A stretch of 64,000 nt of DNA. Origin: Citrus sinensis (Eukaryota; Streptophyta; Magnoliopsida; Sapindales; Rutaceae). Below the pieces are notes generated by a model. That model did not search any database, had not been told where the DNA came from, and was given only the letters and a program-made list of their open reading frames with translations. Position numbers and translations under genes: made by a program. Of the stretch, positions 24,153 to 38,037 are shown one piece after another (positions within the stretch are counted from its first letter, which is position 1; every line of letters starts with the position of its first letter). Location of the stretch: assembly GCF_022201045.2 (NCBI RefSeq), contig NC_068557.1:18453501-18517500 (forward strand), written 5' to 3'.

Positions 24153-27100
24153 CTAAACAGGAATAAGACGGGGTTTGGTAACCCCAAACAAGTCTTGTAC
24201 AATAATTGAAAAAATACCCACAGGCGGGCTAGAAAATAAGTGCAATCCCTGGGGGTATGTGTGAGCCATATTTGCCATAAAATCCGCCGCTGAATTTGCT
24301 TCCCGATAAATATGGGTGATGACAACTTGCCAGTTTCTACTAATAAGCTCCCGAATAGCAACAACTAAAGCATAGAATTCGTTAGGCACAACCACTTGAG
24401 ATCAATTGCGTAACACAAAGGCTATCCACTTCAGCCAAAAGGCGTTTGATTCCAGCCTCCCAAGCTAGACGTAAACCTTGGTACAGACCCCAAAGTTCTG
24501 CCATTAGCACCGAGCTTTCTCCAATATTCATACAGAATCCAGTAATCCAGTGTCCGACTGAGTCTCGAATAATACCACCAGCTCCTGCACCCTCATCTTT
24601 TCTACAAGAACCATCCGTATTCAATTTGCACCAAGGCCATAAGGGTGGCATCCACCTAATAAAAATTTCCTTCCTCCGCGGCTGCTGACTTAGGTGAGAA
24701 TTGTTTAATCTATAGATTTCATTAGCTCTAGCCATAATATCTACATAGACTGTTGAGCTATCCACCAATTTCCCCTCCACGATGAAAAGATTCCTCCAAT
24801 ACCATAATCTCCACACTACTACGTCGAATATACATTCCCAAGATAATGGATAGGGAATGTTCCACTTGTTTTGTAAATTCGCAATTATCCACTCTCGTAA
24901 AGACAACTGAAAGAATGATAATTGATGTCGACCTGGAACAAGCCTAAGCCAAACCCGCTTGATGCAATGACAATTTCTCAAGACGTGAATAATATCCTCA
25001 AGTGGAGCCCCACACCTATCACAATCCAGAGAAACCGGAATATGTCGCCTAGATAATTCACTCTTTGTTTTTAATTTCGCATGAAGAACCTGCCAAAGGA
25101 AGATGCGTGCTACTTGCGGCCCCTTCCAGGACCATGCTTGATTCCATGCATTATCAGTAGCAGTGAGTTCCAGCTGACATAACGACGCATATGCCGAGCG
25201 AACCGTAAAGTGGCCACTTGGCTCATAACTCCAGAATATTTTATCAACACCAAGGAGAGGATTAGGAGGCATTACCGAAGCTATTTGCATCAGGATAGAG
25301 TTGGGCAGCAAATGATCAAAAGCTGACCAGTTCCAGCCCCCATGCATGTTTAGAAATTCGCTCACCGTAGCGTTAACCAACTCATTAGGCACTGGATGAA
25401 CAGCGAGATTGATCAAAGGTCCTTGCTTTGTTGCCCAGCAGTCCAACCAAAAGCGAGCTCGAGTTCCATCACCAACAGCCCAGCAAGCATCCTGCATGGT
25501 GGCCAACCACGTGCGCTTTATGGCTTTCCAGATTCCAGACCCTTGTTTCTCAGGGAGGGACAACTGCAAGTGTTTAAGGTCCAACCCATACTTTGAACAG
25601 ATGACCTTAACCCACAGCTTGTCTGCATTCGAAACTACTTCCCAGCTCAGCTTCATCAATAATGCCTGATTCATCACGTCCAACTTCTTAAACCCCAGGC
25701 CACCTTTGGATTTCGGCATGCATATTTTATTCCAGCCCACTATACTCATCTTATGGTCCTTCGACTTCCCATCCCAAATAAACCGACGACAAGACTTCTC
25801 AATCTTCCCCCGCACCAGAGCCGGTAATAGAGTTGTCTGCATTGCGTAAATGGGCATTGCTTGGATCACCGAATGAGCCAAAGTGATCCGGCCAGCAAAG
25901 GATAAGTGAGCTGCATTCCAGCCCGTGAGCCTCTTATCTACCTCATCAAGAATCAATTGGTAGGTCGCTCTATTTACTCTCGAATGGATGAGCGGCATTC
26001 CAAGATAGCATCCGAGGTCATTTGTAGCCGAATACCCCAAGACATTACTGAGTAGCTGAGCTTCTCTCAAAGCTATATTCTTAGAGAAATAAATTTTAGT
26101 TTTCGACTTGTTGACCTTCGCTTCAGAGCTCCGGCAGTAGTTGTCTAAAACTGCATCTATAGTATACGCCTGATCAACTGACGCCTCTGCAAAAAGGAGC
26201 AAATCATCTGCAAAAAATAAATGCGTTAGAGGAGTACCATGCTTGGCCAACCGAATAGGCTTCCAGCTGCCATCCCTCACGGCTTGAGTTATTCCATGAC
26301 TCAACCGTTCAATGCACAAGACAAAAATGTAAGGAGACAGCGGGTCCCCCTGCCGGATTCCTCTCCCTAGGACAAATTCAGCCATAGCCTCACCATTCCA
26401 TAAAATACTCATTCGAGCCGAAGTAACACATTCCATGACTAGCCGAGATAACTGAATCGGGATACCAGTTTGTTGGAGAGTTTCAAAAATAAAAGACCAA
26501 TTAATTCGATCGTACGCTTTTTCTAGATCTACCTTGATAGCCATAAACCTTTTTTTCCCCGTTTTCTTTCGCATGGAGTGAACCACTTCCTAAGCCACAA
26601 CAATATTATCAATAATATGGCGGCCGGGCACAAAGCTAGTCTGGTGGGGGCCTATGAGATCAGGCAACAAGGCTTGCAAACGGTTAGCAATAATTTTAGT
26701 CACTGTTTTATAAGCAATTGTGCACAAACTGATAGGCCTAAACATGCTTAGGCTAGTAGGGTGCTCCACTTTAGGAATCAAAACCAACATGGTAGTATTG
26801 ATTTCTTGGGGGATCTTACCCGAACTAAAAATGTCACCCATAAACTTGCAGAAGGAGGGCCCCACAACTGGCCATTGAGACTGGTAAAAAATGGCATGCA
26901 GTCCATCAGTACCAGGAGCTTTGAGGGGTTTCATACTAAAAATCACTCTCTTAATTTCGTCGTCCAAAACTGAGACGGCAGTACTCTCCAAGTCAAAGGC
27001 ATTTAAAGCTGGGAATAAATTCGGTACCTTATAACTTTGAGGGGTTGCAGCTTCACTTTTGTATAAGGACGAGAAAAACCCAATTGCATAATTCTGAATC

Positions 27101-28318
27101 TCTTCCTCACTATAAATCCAGTTTCCCGAAGTATCTAGAATAGCTTCAATTCTATTTCTCCGTCGTCTTGCAATGGTTTTTTGATGAAAAAAATTCGTGT
27201 TCCTGTCCCCGTGCAGAAGCTCGTCTTTTCTGGACTTCTGCCACTACAGGATTTCCCCTTGGCCCATTACCATCTCCAACTCATTCCGTAGCCTAGCCTC
27301 TAACCGCACAAGCCCTCGGGAGCTATACCTTTCTAAGGCTGCTTGAATCTCATTTATACGCGCCATTAACCGTCTTTTTCGCTGAAAAATATTCCCGAAC
27401 ACCTCCCTATTCCACTTTTGAACTGTCTGAACAAAATGAGATACTGCATCTCTATAATGGGCTTGAGGGTCCCATACACTTTTAACAAAAGCATTGAAAT
27501 GATCATGAGTCAGCCAGGGAGCCAAAAAACGAAAAGGCCTATTCCCCCGATGTCTGGAATTAGCTCTTGCAAAACGAACCAGTACCGGCCTGTGGTCTGA
27601 AGCAATCTTCGGAAGGTGAAGAACAGAATTATCCGCAAATCTTATTAACCAATCACTATTGCAGAGAGCTCTGTCAAGTCGTTTAAACAGAAGACCACGA
27701 GACCAAGTAAACCGAGGGCCTTTAAATTTTAAATAAAAAATTTGGTGTCCATCGAACCACTGCCGGAAATTACTGCAAACTCCTGAATTCCGTGTAGCAC
27801 CCCCCCCCCCCCCCCCGCTTTTTCGAAGCGTACAAAATAGAATTAAAGTCCCCCCCAATAAGCCAAGGCCCTTGAATTGTCATAGCAATGCTATCCATAT
27901 GCTTCCACAGCTGTCTCCGCAACATTGGGTTTGGGCTAGCATAAATCGCCGTAACCCAAGACATAAAAACAGTATTCCTACTTATTTTAAAGTGAATAAA
28001 CTGCCTATGGTTCAGCAGCACCTCCACCTCTATGTAACTCTGCCAAAGAAGCCAAATTCCCCCCGAGAAGCCCACTGCTTCCACTCGGTGAGAATGGTCG
28101 AAGCCACTCTTCTTTATAAAATCATCTGCTTTGACCCCACTAATGCGAGGTTCCATCAAAACTACCAAAGACGGGTTGTAATTTTTAACCATTGTCCTGA
28201 AAGAGCACCGAAAATCAGCTGAGGCTACCCCTTGGACGTTCCAATACATAATGCTAATCATCATGAGATAAATAAAAATAAAATAAGGAAACACAAACAC
28301 CTTGTTAATGTTGTCCAT
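24153..28318 (-). pseudogene. LINE ORF2: endonuclease, reverse transcriptase, RNase H (broken)
   Basis: Read from 28318 on the minus strand: an apurinic-type endonuclease (YWNVQG near the start, then GDFNSIL), a reverse transcriptase with the FFADDLLLFAEA catalytic box and GIRQGDPLSPYIF, a zinc-binding region (CDRCGAPLEDIIHVLRNC at about 25040-24970), and RNase H (LNTDGSCRKDEGAGAGG near 24620). Lesions seen: a frameshift at the poly-C run near 27800-27816, a TAG stop near 27250, a TAG stop at 26587-26589 and a frameshift near 24390. Otherwise the protein aligns continuously with plant L1 ORF2. There are too few breaks for it to be very ancient. Confidence 0.92.
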
Positions 28319-29530
28319 TCCCGTCAGGCATCAACGCCAAAGGTGTTTCCTCAATCATCGAATCCTCCTCCTCAGACATCTTTTTCCTATCATTCTCACC
28401 CATAGACACAGCCGGGTGCGCTTGAGCATTTACGTCGTTTACACAACCAGAATTTTGAACATCTGGAGGGTCAGACGAGTGCTCATATGCCCGTCCCAGC
28501 CGATCTCCATGATCACTGCCCGTCGCCCTTGCATTGCCAAAAGAAAAGTTTTGGTTATCACATAAAATCACCGTATGCTTTTTTGGATCCAAGGTAGTGC
28601 CTAGAGGGGAAATTTGTTGGTGGCTAGGGTTGAACTGGGGGTTAAGACATGGTTCGGTCCTAGGGTTTGCATGAGGTAAATAGTCTGTATTTTCTTCTTT
28701 TAAAGTGAAAGTGCTTTGCGGGAAAGGGTTTCGGGTTGGGTTCAAAGAGATTGCTGGCGTCTTCTTTTAAGGCTTTGCAGTAACAACTGTGGTGTGCTGC
28801 TTTCATCTAGCCAGAGGTTTTGTTCTAACTTCGTGATTGACAGAAAATATCTGGTAAGGGTTGGCCGTGTTTGGTTGATAGGAAGTGGATGGAATGTCAT
28901 TCATAGCTGCATGAGTGGGGTGCTCACGGTCGTCCGAGGCCTGCTCAAGAATTTAGAATCTGGAGACACCAGCCCCTGTATTTTCTCGATTCCTATTCAA
29001 GCCATTGTTTATTTCCTTGCCACTATTAAATCTTCTGCCTTTTCTCGTGGCTATCATCCAAGGTCCAAAAGGCTCGGCATTATTATCAATATTACCATGT
29101 TCATCGAGTTGGATATTGTCCTCCTGGGGCTGCGTATTAGGTTGAGGTTGAACCCATTCTCCAGAATTATTTGCTGAATTCGAGCCCTTGCAACTGCTAC
29201 TACTATGTCCATATCTTCCACATGTAAAGCAAATCACTGGTAAGCCCTCATATTCTACCTTTTGAACCTTCCCATCCAATACGAACTGAGACACCAAAGG
29301 CTTATCTAGGGAGAGGCGGACTGCAATTCGTGCAAACCTTCCACGCGCTGAGGATGCTGTGTGTGGGTCAATTCTAATCACTATACCCACCAATTCCCCG
29401 AGCTTTTGAAGAATTTTCCGGTTGTATAGATGAACAGCGAGTCCAGGTAAACGAATCCATACATTAACTTGCTCCATATCCGTTTTATTGACATCAAAAG
29501 ACGGCGTCCATGGCTGCACTGTGAGATAGT
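28305..29530 (-). pseudogene. LINE ORF1, C-terminal part with CCHC knuckle
   Basis: The continuation of the DUF4283 domain from beyond Athila copy B (WVNIRLPGLAVHLY-type core near 29450), then a zinc knuckle CFTCGRYGHSSSSC near 29230-29190 (C-x2-C-x4-H-x4-C), then a low-complexity polar C-terminus ending at 28305 and overlapping the start of ORF2. A stop at 28953-28955 and a change of frame before 28745 break it. It binds LINE RNA in intact relatives. Confidence 0.85.
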
Positions 29531-30872
29531 TGTTGAGTGTTAGAAAATGCATATTTATAAAGGAGAAGACCGTCATTTTACATTTCAAGTCTTACTAATA
29601 ACCTTTACTTTTATATATTTAACCTTCTTGTGATTTAATTACATGTGTTTTATTTTAATTAAGTATTTTATGTATTTTAGGGGCATTATAGTCATTTCAC
29701 AATAAAGGAGAGATCTGACGGCAAAACAGACATCACTTTTGAACTCAGGACGGTCGAAAACCTTAGGAGGAGCATAAAAGGAAAAATGGCACTATTCACA
29801 TGTACGGTACTGTCTACGTTACTGTTCACGACACTGTTCATATAGACGGATCGATGACGTGGCATTGACCGATGATGTGGCATTGACTGATGAGGTGTCA
29901 CGATCCTGTTGGACTAAAATTCTTATATATTGTTGATGGTGACGTGGCAGCATATCAGTGGACGAAAAATCTCGCGTACGGTATATGCATCACACAGGAT
30001 TATTTTCAATCAAACCGCGTTACTGTTCATCTGGGTCAAACCGTGTTACTGTTCATCCGCGTGGTCAAACCGTGGATTGTTGACTGATGACGTGGCGCAA
30101 TCCTGAGCGTCCAAACTGTTTTTAATCCGATGGCCATGATTTACTCCATGTATCTATAAAAAGGGGGCCTCTCCCCCCTAATAGGATATCTCTGAATCTA
30201 TTTTTGGGATTCATTTTCTGTAATTCCTTCTCCATCTTGTATTTTCTTCGTATTTTAATAAATTCCCATTTTGCCCCTAGTTCAATTATGAGTGACTAAT
30301 TTTCTTTCAAGCTTGAGTTGAAGGTGAAGTCTCAACATGTGTCATGGGCTTAATTTGGTAAATTTATTTTCTCTTCCCCTCTAATTTTTGTGGATGTTTT
30401 GACTTCTCGTCGACAAATAATAATAGTCTTGTCTAGATACCGCCTTGGTTACACCGGCTCTCTAGTATAAGGTTATTATTATTTGGCACGATAAGCCCTT
30501 AGCACCATATTGATTAGAGCGTGGTTCATGAGATGTGGATTCCCCCCTCATGATTTAATTGGTATTAATACGGATTATTTAGCCCATGATGCATGTTGAT
30601 ACGGATCCATATACCCAAGTACGTCAATTTAATAGATTTTCTCTTCAATTTATTCTCTCCATTGCAATTCCAATTTTAGAATTTATTCTCGCCATTTTAA
30701 TTTAAGTATTAGCATATTCCAAATCATTTCCACCATAAATCCAACTACCCATTTACAAAATTAATTCTATATATAATTAAAATCCACCTCCTCGTGGGAT
30801 CGACACTCGTCACCATTAGTCTATACTACAATAGATTCGTGCGCTTGCGAGTACATTAAAATTTGCACAACA
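29531..30872 (+). repeat. 5' LTR of Athila copy B
   Basis: Begins TGTTGAG and ends CACAACA. A TATA box (TCTATAAAAA, about 30153-30162) precedes a GGGGGCCTCTCCCCC hairpin, and an AATAAA signal occurs near 30256. A promoter, transcript start and polyadenylation region can therefore be placed in this LTR. Confidence 0.93.
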
Positions 30873-30878
30873 AGTTTT

Positions 30879-30895
30879 TGGCGCCGTTGCCGGGG
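30879..30895 (+). promoter_or_regulatory. Primer-binding site of copy B
   Basis: TGGCGCCGTTGCCGGGG, six bases after the LTR end and identical to copy A. Likely tRNA-Asp priming, by recall of Athila elements. Confidence 0.8.
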
Positions 30896-31254
30896 AGGTA
30901 AGTAATTTTTAGAATTAATTTTTGTGAATAATTTCTTTTATTTGTTTTCTTGTATTTTTTTTATTATTAAAAAAAGAAAAAGAAAAAAAAGTGAATCTAC
31001 ATTTAAAGGTTAGTATTTCTTTTCTTTTTCTCTTCTTTAAAATTCTGTAATTTAATTTTCAATTTATTTTTCTTTGTAATTTTTTTTTGTTTATCTTATT
31101 AATTTATTTTTAGTTAATTTATTTCACGTATTTGTTTTTGTGTATTTTTATAGAAAGGTTTTAATAGCGCAATAAGGTTAGTATCGTAATTTCTCCCTCT
31201 TATTTATTTTTATTTGTTTTGTTCCCATCTTTATTTTCATTTTATTTGTTTTGC

Positions 31255-34200
31255 ATGCATGGTCGTAGGTCATTATTTCCTAATCTTAAACCTATAGACC
31301 TTGAATTAGAAAAAACACTTCGCACACACAAACACGTTAAAAATAAAATGGATTTACAAGCACCACAGGAGAGGCCATTTAAGGATTATTTCAGTCCTTT
31401 AGCAAATTTGAGCACATCATGCATAAGATACCCAAATGTAGCTGCTAGGAGTTTTGAACTAAAACCTAGTGTGCTAAATTGTCTCCCCACATTCTATGGC
31501 TTAGAAAATGAGGACCCATATAATCATATGAATGATTTTCATGCCATTTGTCAAACATTTAAATATGAGAATTTTTCAAACGATGATGTTAAACTCAGAT
31601 TATTCCCATTTTCTTTAAAGGATAGAGCTCGTTCATGGTTAAATACTTTGCCTGCTAATAGCATTACATCATGGGAACAAATGGTAACTAAATTTTTGAA
31701 TAAATATTTCCCAGTGCATAAAACCAATGCTATTCGTAGGGAAATTTCAGAGTTTACACAAAGAGAAGACGAGCAATTTTTCGAAACATGGGAGCGATTC
31801 AATGGGCTACTCTTGAAGTGTCCACATCATGGGTACGAGAAATGGCACCAATGTCAATACTTTTTGGAGGGATTACTACCAAATGTGCAAGAATGGCTAA
31901 TGGCAACAAGTGGAGGAGAGCTAATGTCAAAAAGTGCATTAGAGATTTGGGAATTTTTCCAGCGACAAGCAGATAATTCCCAACAACGAAGTCGATCACT
32001 CAGGAATACTAGAAGAATTAAGGGAGTAAATGAGGTTCACATTGGTGAGTCAACTTCGGAAATCAAAGAAGTTAAGGAGATGGTTGAAGGTCTTGCTCGA
32101 CAAATAGCATCGTTATCGACTGCTAAATCAACAGAACCACATGACCATGACTCATACTCAGATCAAGCCAATGCCATAGGTGTAATGAGAAAGCCATCAA
32201 ATTACAACCCATACTCCAACACATATAACCCTGGATGAAGAGATCACCCCAATTTTTCATGGTCTCAAGGACTCCAACAGAATGGACTAGCAGCTCCAGC
32301 TCCACCAATGCAACCAATTCCTCAAATTTCTCAAGCATCTCAGCCCCCATTTAGACCATACAATCAGAACCAGAACTACTCTCAACCTAGACCATAGGAG
32401 GATTCATTCCAGAATCTCAAGAATCTTACTCACTCTACGATTGAGCAACAGAACCGCACCATTGATGGACTACGAAATGAGTTGAGAGCAGGCTTCAACT
32501 CACAAGCTCAATCAGTTTCAAGCCTTGAGAAGATGGTGGGACAACTTGCTTCTTCAGTTCAGACCTTGGCAATGACTGTTGAAAAAGGCAAGTTTCCAAG
32601 TCAACCAGTGCCTAACCCTAAAGGAGTGCATGAAGCAAGTACCAGTTCACCACAGCAGCATGGAGAAGTCAAAGCAGTAATGACCTTGCGAAAAGGAAAA
32701 GAAGTCGACAACAAAGTGGAGATGCCGGTGTCAAAAGAAAATCAAATTGTACCTGTGAATGTTGAGGAATCATCACCGGAGGAGAAAGAAGAAACCAACC
32801 CACGAGAATACGTTCCGAAAGCTCCATTTCCTCAGAGGTTAACGAAAGGAAAAAAGGGAAAATCCACAGGTGAGATTCTTGAAATCTTCAAACAGGTAAG
32901 TGTTAACATCCCTTTGCTTGATGCTATTAAACAAGTTCCATCTTATGCCAAGTTTCTTAAAGACCTTTGTACTAAAAAGAGAAACATGCATGTTCAAAAG
33001 AAGACATTTTTAACAAAAAACGTTAGTTCTATACTCCAACATAAAATTCCTTTAAAATGCAAAGACCCAGGCTCCCCCACTATCTCATGTAGTATAGGGA
33101 ACCACACAATTGAGAATGTTTTGTTGGATTTAGGAGCTAGTGTAAATCTTTTGCCTTACTCTGTATTCGTGAAACTTGGACTGGGAGAATTACACCCAAC
33201 TCCAGTGGTGTTACAGCTTGCAGATCGGTCCACGAAAATACCTCGTGGTATTGTGGAGGACGTGCTTATCCAGGTAGACACGTTTTATTTTCCTGTTGAT
33301 TTCATTGTAATTGACACTCAACCAATACAGGATTCAAGGAAGCACATCCCCATTATTCTAGGAAGCACATCCCCATTATTCTAGGCCGACCTTTCTTGGC
33401 AACTGCGGATGCTCACATTCAATGCAGGACTGGAAATATACAGTTGTCCTTCGGTAACATGACTATGGAGTTGAACATCTTCAACATTGCCAAACAACCT
33501 CACAGTGCAGATGATGGAATTGTTGATGTGGATTTAATTAAAGCATTAGTTGATGATACATTTGTTTCAAACCTTAGTGATGATCCTTTACAAACATGTT
33601 TAACTCACTTTGGTTTGAATTTTGATATTGACAGATCGGTCGATGAGGTCAACGCCCTGCTTGACTCAGCACCATCTATGGACACTAATAAATGGAAGTC
33701 AAGAGTTGAGCAACTAGCACCATCAGAGAAGCAACTCATTCCATCATCAGAATCACCACCGAAACTCGATCTCAAACCATTGCCCAACACTCTGGAATAT
33801 GCATTTTTGGGAGAAGAAAGCACTCTGTCGGTAATCATCTCATCATCCCTCAATGACGAACAAAAAGGTAAGTTGTTGGATGTTTTGAAAGAGTACAAAG
33901 GGGCATTAGGATGGGCCATAGCAGACATAAAAGGTATAAACCTAGTAGACTGTATGCATTACATTCACCTTGATGAAAATGCTAAATCTACTAGGGAAAT
34001 GCAACGTCGGTTAAATCCTAACATGAAAGAAGTTGTTAGAACTGAAGTCCTTAAGCTATTAGACGCAGGTATCATTTACCCCATTTCTGATAGTTCATGG
34101 GTCAGTCCTGTGCAAGTTGTCCCCAAAAAGTCAGGAGTCACAATAGTTACGAATGGTGATAATGAATTGATACATACTAGAGTAACTACAGGATGGCGTG

Positions 34201-36668
34201 TATGCATTGATTATAGAAAGTTGAATTCTGTCACACGTAAAGACTATTTTCCTTTACCATTTATTGATCAAATGCTTGATAGATTAGCAGGCCATGAATT
34301 TTATTGCTTTCTAGATGGCTACTCAGGATATAATCAGATTCCCATAGCACCAAAAGATCAGGAGAAAACTACTTTCGCTTGCCCTTTTGGCACATTTGCA
34401 TATAGGAGAATGCCATTTGGATTATGTAATGCACCTGCTACATTTCAACGATGCATGTTGAGCTTTTTTTCTAATATGGTGGAACGATTCCTTGAAGTCT
34501 TTATGGATGATTTTTCTGTCTTTGGTGACTCGTTTGATCAATGTTTACATCATCTAACACTAGTTCTTCATAGATGTATCGAGAAGAACTTGGTCTTAAA
34601 TTGGGAGAAATGTCATTTTATGGTACAACAAGGTATTGTTCTCGGTCACATCATTTCGAGCAAAGGTATTGAGGTTGACAAAGCCAAGGTGGATCTCATT
34701 TCTAATCTTCCTCCACCCAAAACAGTCAGAGAAGTAAGATCTTTCCTTGGGCATGCTGGTTTCTATAGACGTTTCATTAAAGATTTTAGCAAAGTTTCTA
34801 GACCCTTATGCAATTTACTTGCTAAGGATGTACCTTTTATCTTTAATGATTCATGTCTTATGGCGTTTGAAAAATTAAAACAGTTGTTGACATCATCACC
34901 CATCATTCAGGCCCCAAACTGGAGCTTACCATTTGAGCTAATGTGTGATGCATCTGATTATGCAGTAGGAGCAGTATTAGGACAAAGAGTTGATCGAATT
35001 CCCCACGTTATTTACTATGCTAGTATGACATTAAATGATGCACAGTTGAACTATTCAACTACTGAAAAAGAAATGCTAGCAGTAGTGTTTGCATTGGAAA
35101 AATTTCGATCATATCTGATTGGTTGTAAAATAATTATATTCACGGATCATGCTGCTCTTAAATATCTTCTCACAAAGAAAGATGCAAAAGCCAGACTAAT
35201 TCGTTGGGTGTTACTTTTGCAGGAGTTTGACTTAGAATTCAAAGATAAGAAAGGCACAGAGAATATTGTGGCGGACCACCTCTCTCGTCTCCATTTTGAC
35301 ATAATTACAGAGCCATTAATATTGAACGAGTCATTTCCAGATGAACAATTAATGAATGTGGAAGTATTACCTTGGTATGCTGATATAGTTAATTATCTTG
35401 TTATAGGTAAACTTCCAGAGCATTGGACCAAGCAAGATAAGGCTAAATTCTTTGCAGAGATAAAGAATTTCTTTTGGGATGACCCGTATTTTTTCAAGTA
35501 TTGTGCAGACCAAATTGTTAGACGATGCGTCCCAGAAAGTGAAATTTCGAATATCCTTTCATTCTGCCATGAACAAGCTTGTGGAGGCCATTTCAGCGCT
35601 AAGAAAACAGCGACTAAAGTTTTACAATGTGGTTTCTATTGGCCAACTATATTTCGAGATGCTTACACTTTCTGTTCTTCATGTGATAGGTGTCAACGAA
35701 TGGGGAGCATTACACGAAGGAACATGATGCCATTAAATCCAATTTTAGTGGTTGAAATTTTTGACGTATGGGGTATCGACTTCATGGGACCCTTTCCCCT
35801 ATCTTTTGGCCATCAATACATATTGGTTGCTGTTGACTACGTATCAAAATGGGTAGAAGCAATTCCATGTAGGACCAATGATCACAAGGTGGTGATAGCA
35901 TTTTTGAAAAGCAACATTGTTTCACGCTTTGGATTCCCTCGAGCAATAATTAGTGATGGTGGTGCCCACTTTTGTAACAAAGCATTCAAAGATCTTTTGA
36001 CAAAGTATTCAATCACACACAAAGTGGCGACCCCGTATCATCCGCAAACTAGTGGCCAAGTTGAGATCTCCAATCGAGAAATAAAGCACATATTAGAAAA
36101 GACGGTGAGGCCGGACAGAAAAGATTGGTCATTAAGACTTGATGATGCCTTATGGGCATATAGAACGGCTTTCAAGACCCCGATTGGGATGTCACCCTAC
36201 AGGCTAGTATATGGAAAAGCTTGCCACCTACCTGTGGAACTCGAGCATCGTGCATATTGGGCCATCAAGAAATTCAATTTTGACATGCAGCAAGCCAGCT
36301 CAGAAAGAAGATTACAGCTGGCAGAACTTGAAGAAATTCGCAATGATGCATACGAAAATGCCAAGATTTACAAGCAACGAATGAAAGTCTTCCATGATAA
36401 GCAAATTATAAGAAAATCATTCACTCCAGGTCAGAAAGTGCTTTTATTCAATTCTCGCTTGCACCTATTCCCAGGTAAGTTACGCTCTCGTTGGTCTGGC
36501 CCATTTATTGTTCATACTGTTTTTCCACATGGGGCAATTGAAATTAAGGATCCAAAGAACGGTGTCACGTTTAAAGTTAATGGTCAAATATTAAAGCCAT
36601 ATTTAGAGTACCAACCACATGGAGAAGACACCGTAATAAATTTGAGTGACCCACCAGGTTTGAATTGA
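31255..36668 (+). pseudogene. gag-pol: gag-pol region of Athila copy B
   Basis: Gag runs from about 31255 and carries the same Athila-type gag domain as copy A. The protease follows at about 33060-33330. Reverse transcriptase (about 34190-34800), RNase H (about 34920-35290) and integrase (about 35500-36600) lie in one continuous frame of 1,090 codons (33396-36668), and no chromodomain is visible. The gag-protease portion has about three breaks. A 25-bp tandem duplication is visible near 33340-33385 at the protease end. Confidence 0.93.
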
Positions 36669-36792
36669 TTTTTTTTTCTCTTCTTTTCGTTGATTTGATT
36701 TTTTTTCTTTATATTATTCTTCTGCTAATTGAAATTATTTTTGCATAAGTGTGTTTGTTTAACTATTAAGTTTTCTTTTATCGTTTTTAATC

Positions 36793-36999
36793 ATGAGTAC
36801 CTTACTTAGACCGTTCCTCCTGAACATTCTTAAACCACTTCAACGTATCAAAACTCATCTCAAAAGGCAGATTCAATTTTGTAAAACACATCGCATTTGG
36901 GCTCTACAACCACCAGAGTTAGTAGCCTATGTTGAGGGTTTAGAAAGCCAACTCAGAGACATTGAGAGAAGTGTTTACGACATCCAGTTGGAGATTTAG
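36793..36999 (+). CDS. Small helical protein of unknown function, Athila copy B
   Basis: A 68-residue frame starting with ATG. It is homologous to 5396-5629 of copy A, with the same LRPFLLNILKPL start and the helical VEGLESQLRDIERSVYDIQ segment. The C-terminus is shorter than in copy A. Family unknown. Its conservation between independent insertions suggests it is a true component of the element. Confidence 0.45.
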   Translation: MSTLLRPFLLNILKPLQRIKTHLKRQIQFCKTHRIWALQPPELVAYVEGLESQLRDIERSVYDIQLEI

Positions 37000-37167
37000 G
37001 TAAATTCAATAAGAGGACGATTTTAATTTTCTTTGTGTGTTTTAATTTGTTTTTCTGTTTGTGTGCTTTAGTTTGTTACCCTGGTGAAGTGGCGGATAAC
37101 GGTACTCCGTGACCATCAAGTCGGTTACTTCAGTTTCCCATAATAACTGATATTCTGAGGCGAAAGT

Positions 37168-37725
37168 ATGGACAAAAACGAGACTCTAGCGAAGCTTCAC
37201 AAGCGATTCCCTTCACTTCCTCAGAATGCCCTCCTTACGATCTATAAAGCTCGGTCCGAACGCATGCGATTACTCATGAGGAATAACATACCTGCTGACA
37301 TCCGTTGGTTAATCGAGGCTAAAGTACGATCGGCAGGTGAGTTACTTCCAAAATTTATTGCATACATGCCTGGTTGTGGTAAAGGAAATTATGCAAGAAA
37401 ACGACGAGCTCGAAGAATTTCTGTTGCTTGTCATAAGTGTGCCAGAATGAGTTGCAATAAAAACCCATGTTCTTTAGGAATGGTGTCTGATAACAGGGAA
37501 GATAAGATTCAATTAATTAGGGATGGCTTGAATAAGGAGTCATTGGATGATATCCTTCTGTCTCTTGAAACGCATCCCAGTGGATATGTGCAAGGAGCGA
37601 TTCTCCAGTTATGGTCATTATTCCAGAAAGAGCATGCACGATATAGTCTCGAGAATCTGACTATAAACGACCCTGTTTGCCAGTTTATAAGAAAACTAGA
37701 TAGGAAGCCTATCCTCGACCCATAG
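37168..37725 (+). CDS. Basic Cys-rich viral nucleic-acid-binding-like protein, Athila copy B
   Basis: A 185-residue frame with a good ATG start. It contains the same YARKRRARR basic patch followed by the C-x2-C-x4-C-x4-C cluster, with few differences from copy A. The N-terminal helix (LLTIYKARSERMRLL) and the FIRDG/LIRDG segment after the Cys cluster also resemble what I recall of flexi-like virus Cys-rich proteins. It lies about 0.5 kb after the integrase and 0.3 kb before the LOG-like frame. Confidence 0.6.
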   Translation: MDKNETLAKLHKRFPSLPQNALLTIYKARSERMRLLMRNNIPADIRWLIEAKVRSAGELLPKFIAYMPGCGKGNYARKRRARRISVACHKCARMSCNKNPCSLGMVSDNREDKIQLIRDGLNKESLDDILLSLETHPSGYVQGAILQLWSLFQKEHARYSLENLTINDPVCQFIRKLDRKPILDP

Positions 37726-38037
37726 AGGGCGTTCAAGCCGTTTCTGGACGTAAAACCAGAGGAAGATGTGAGCCACAGTCGCAACTACCTGTAAATATCC
37801 TTTTACTTTATTATTTCACTATTGTCTTATTGTTTGCCTTATTGTCTTTAATAATTTTATTACTGTTTGCTTTTTTCTTTTTACTGTTTTCTTTTTGACT
37901 TGCGAGCCACGTGCTTTACGCGTTATTTCACACTGACATATTACCTCATACACAACCATGACCCACTATCACTGAGATTCTTAAATGTGATTTCCTTTTT
38001 GTCAAGCACTCACAAATTATTTTTGAGAAGTATCACA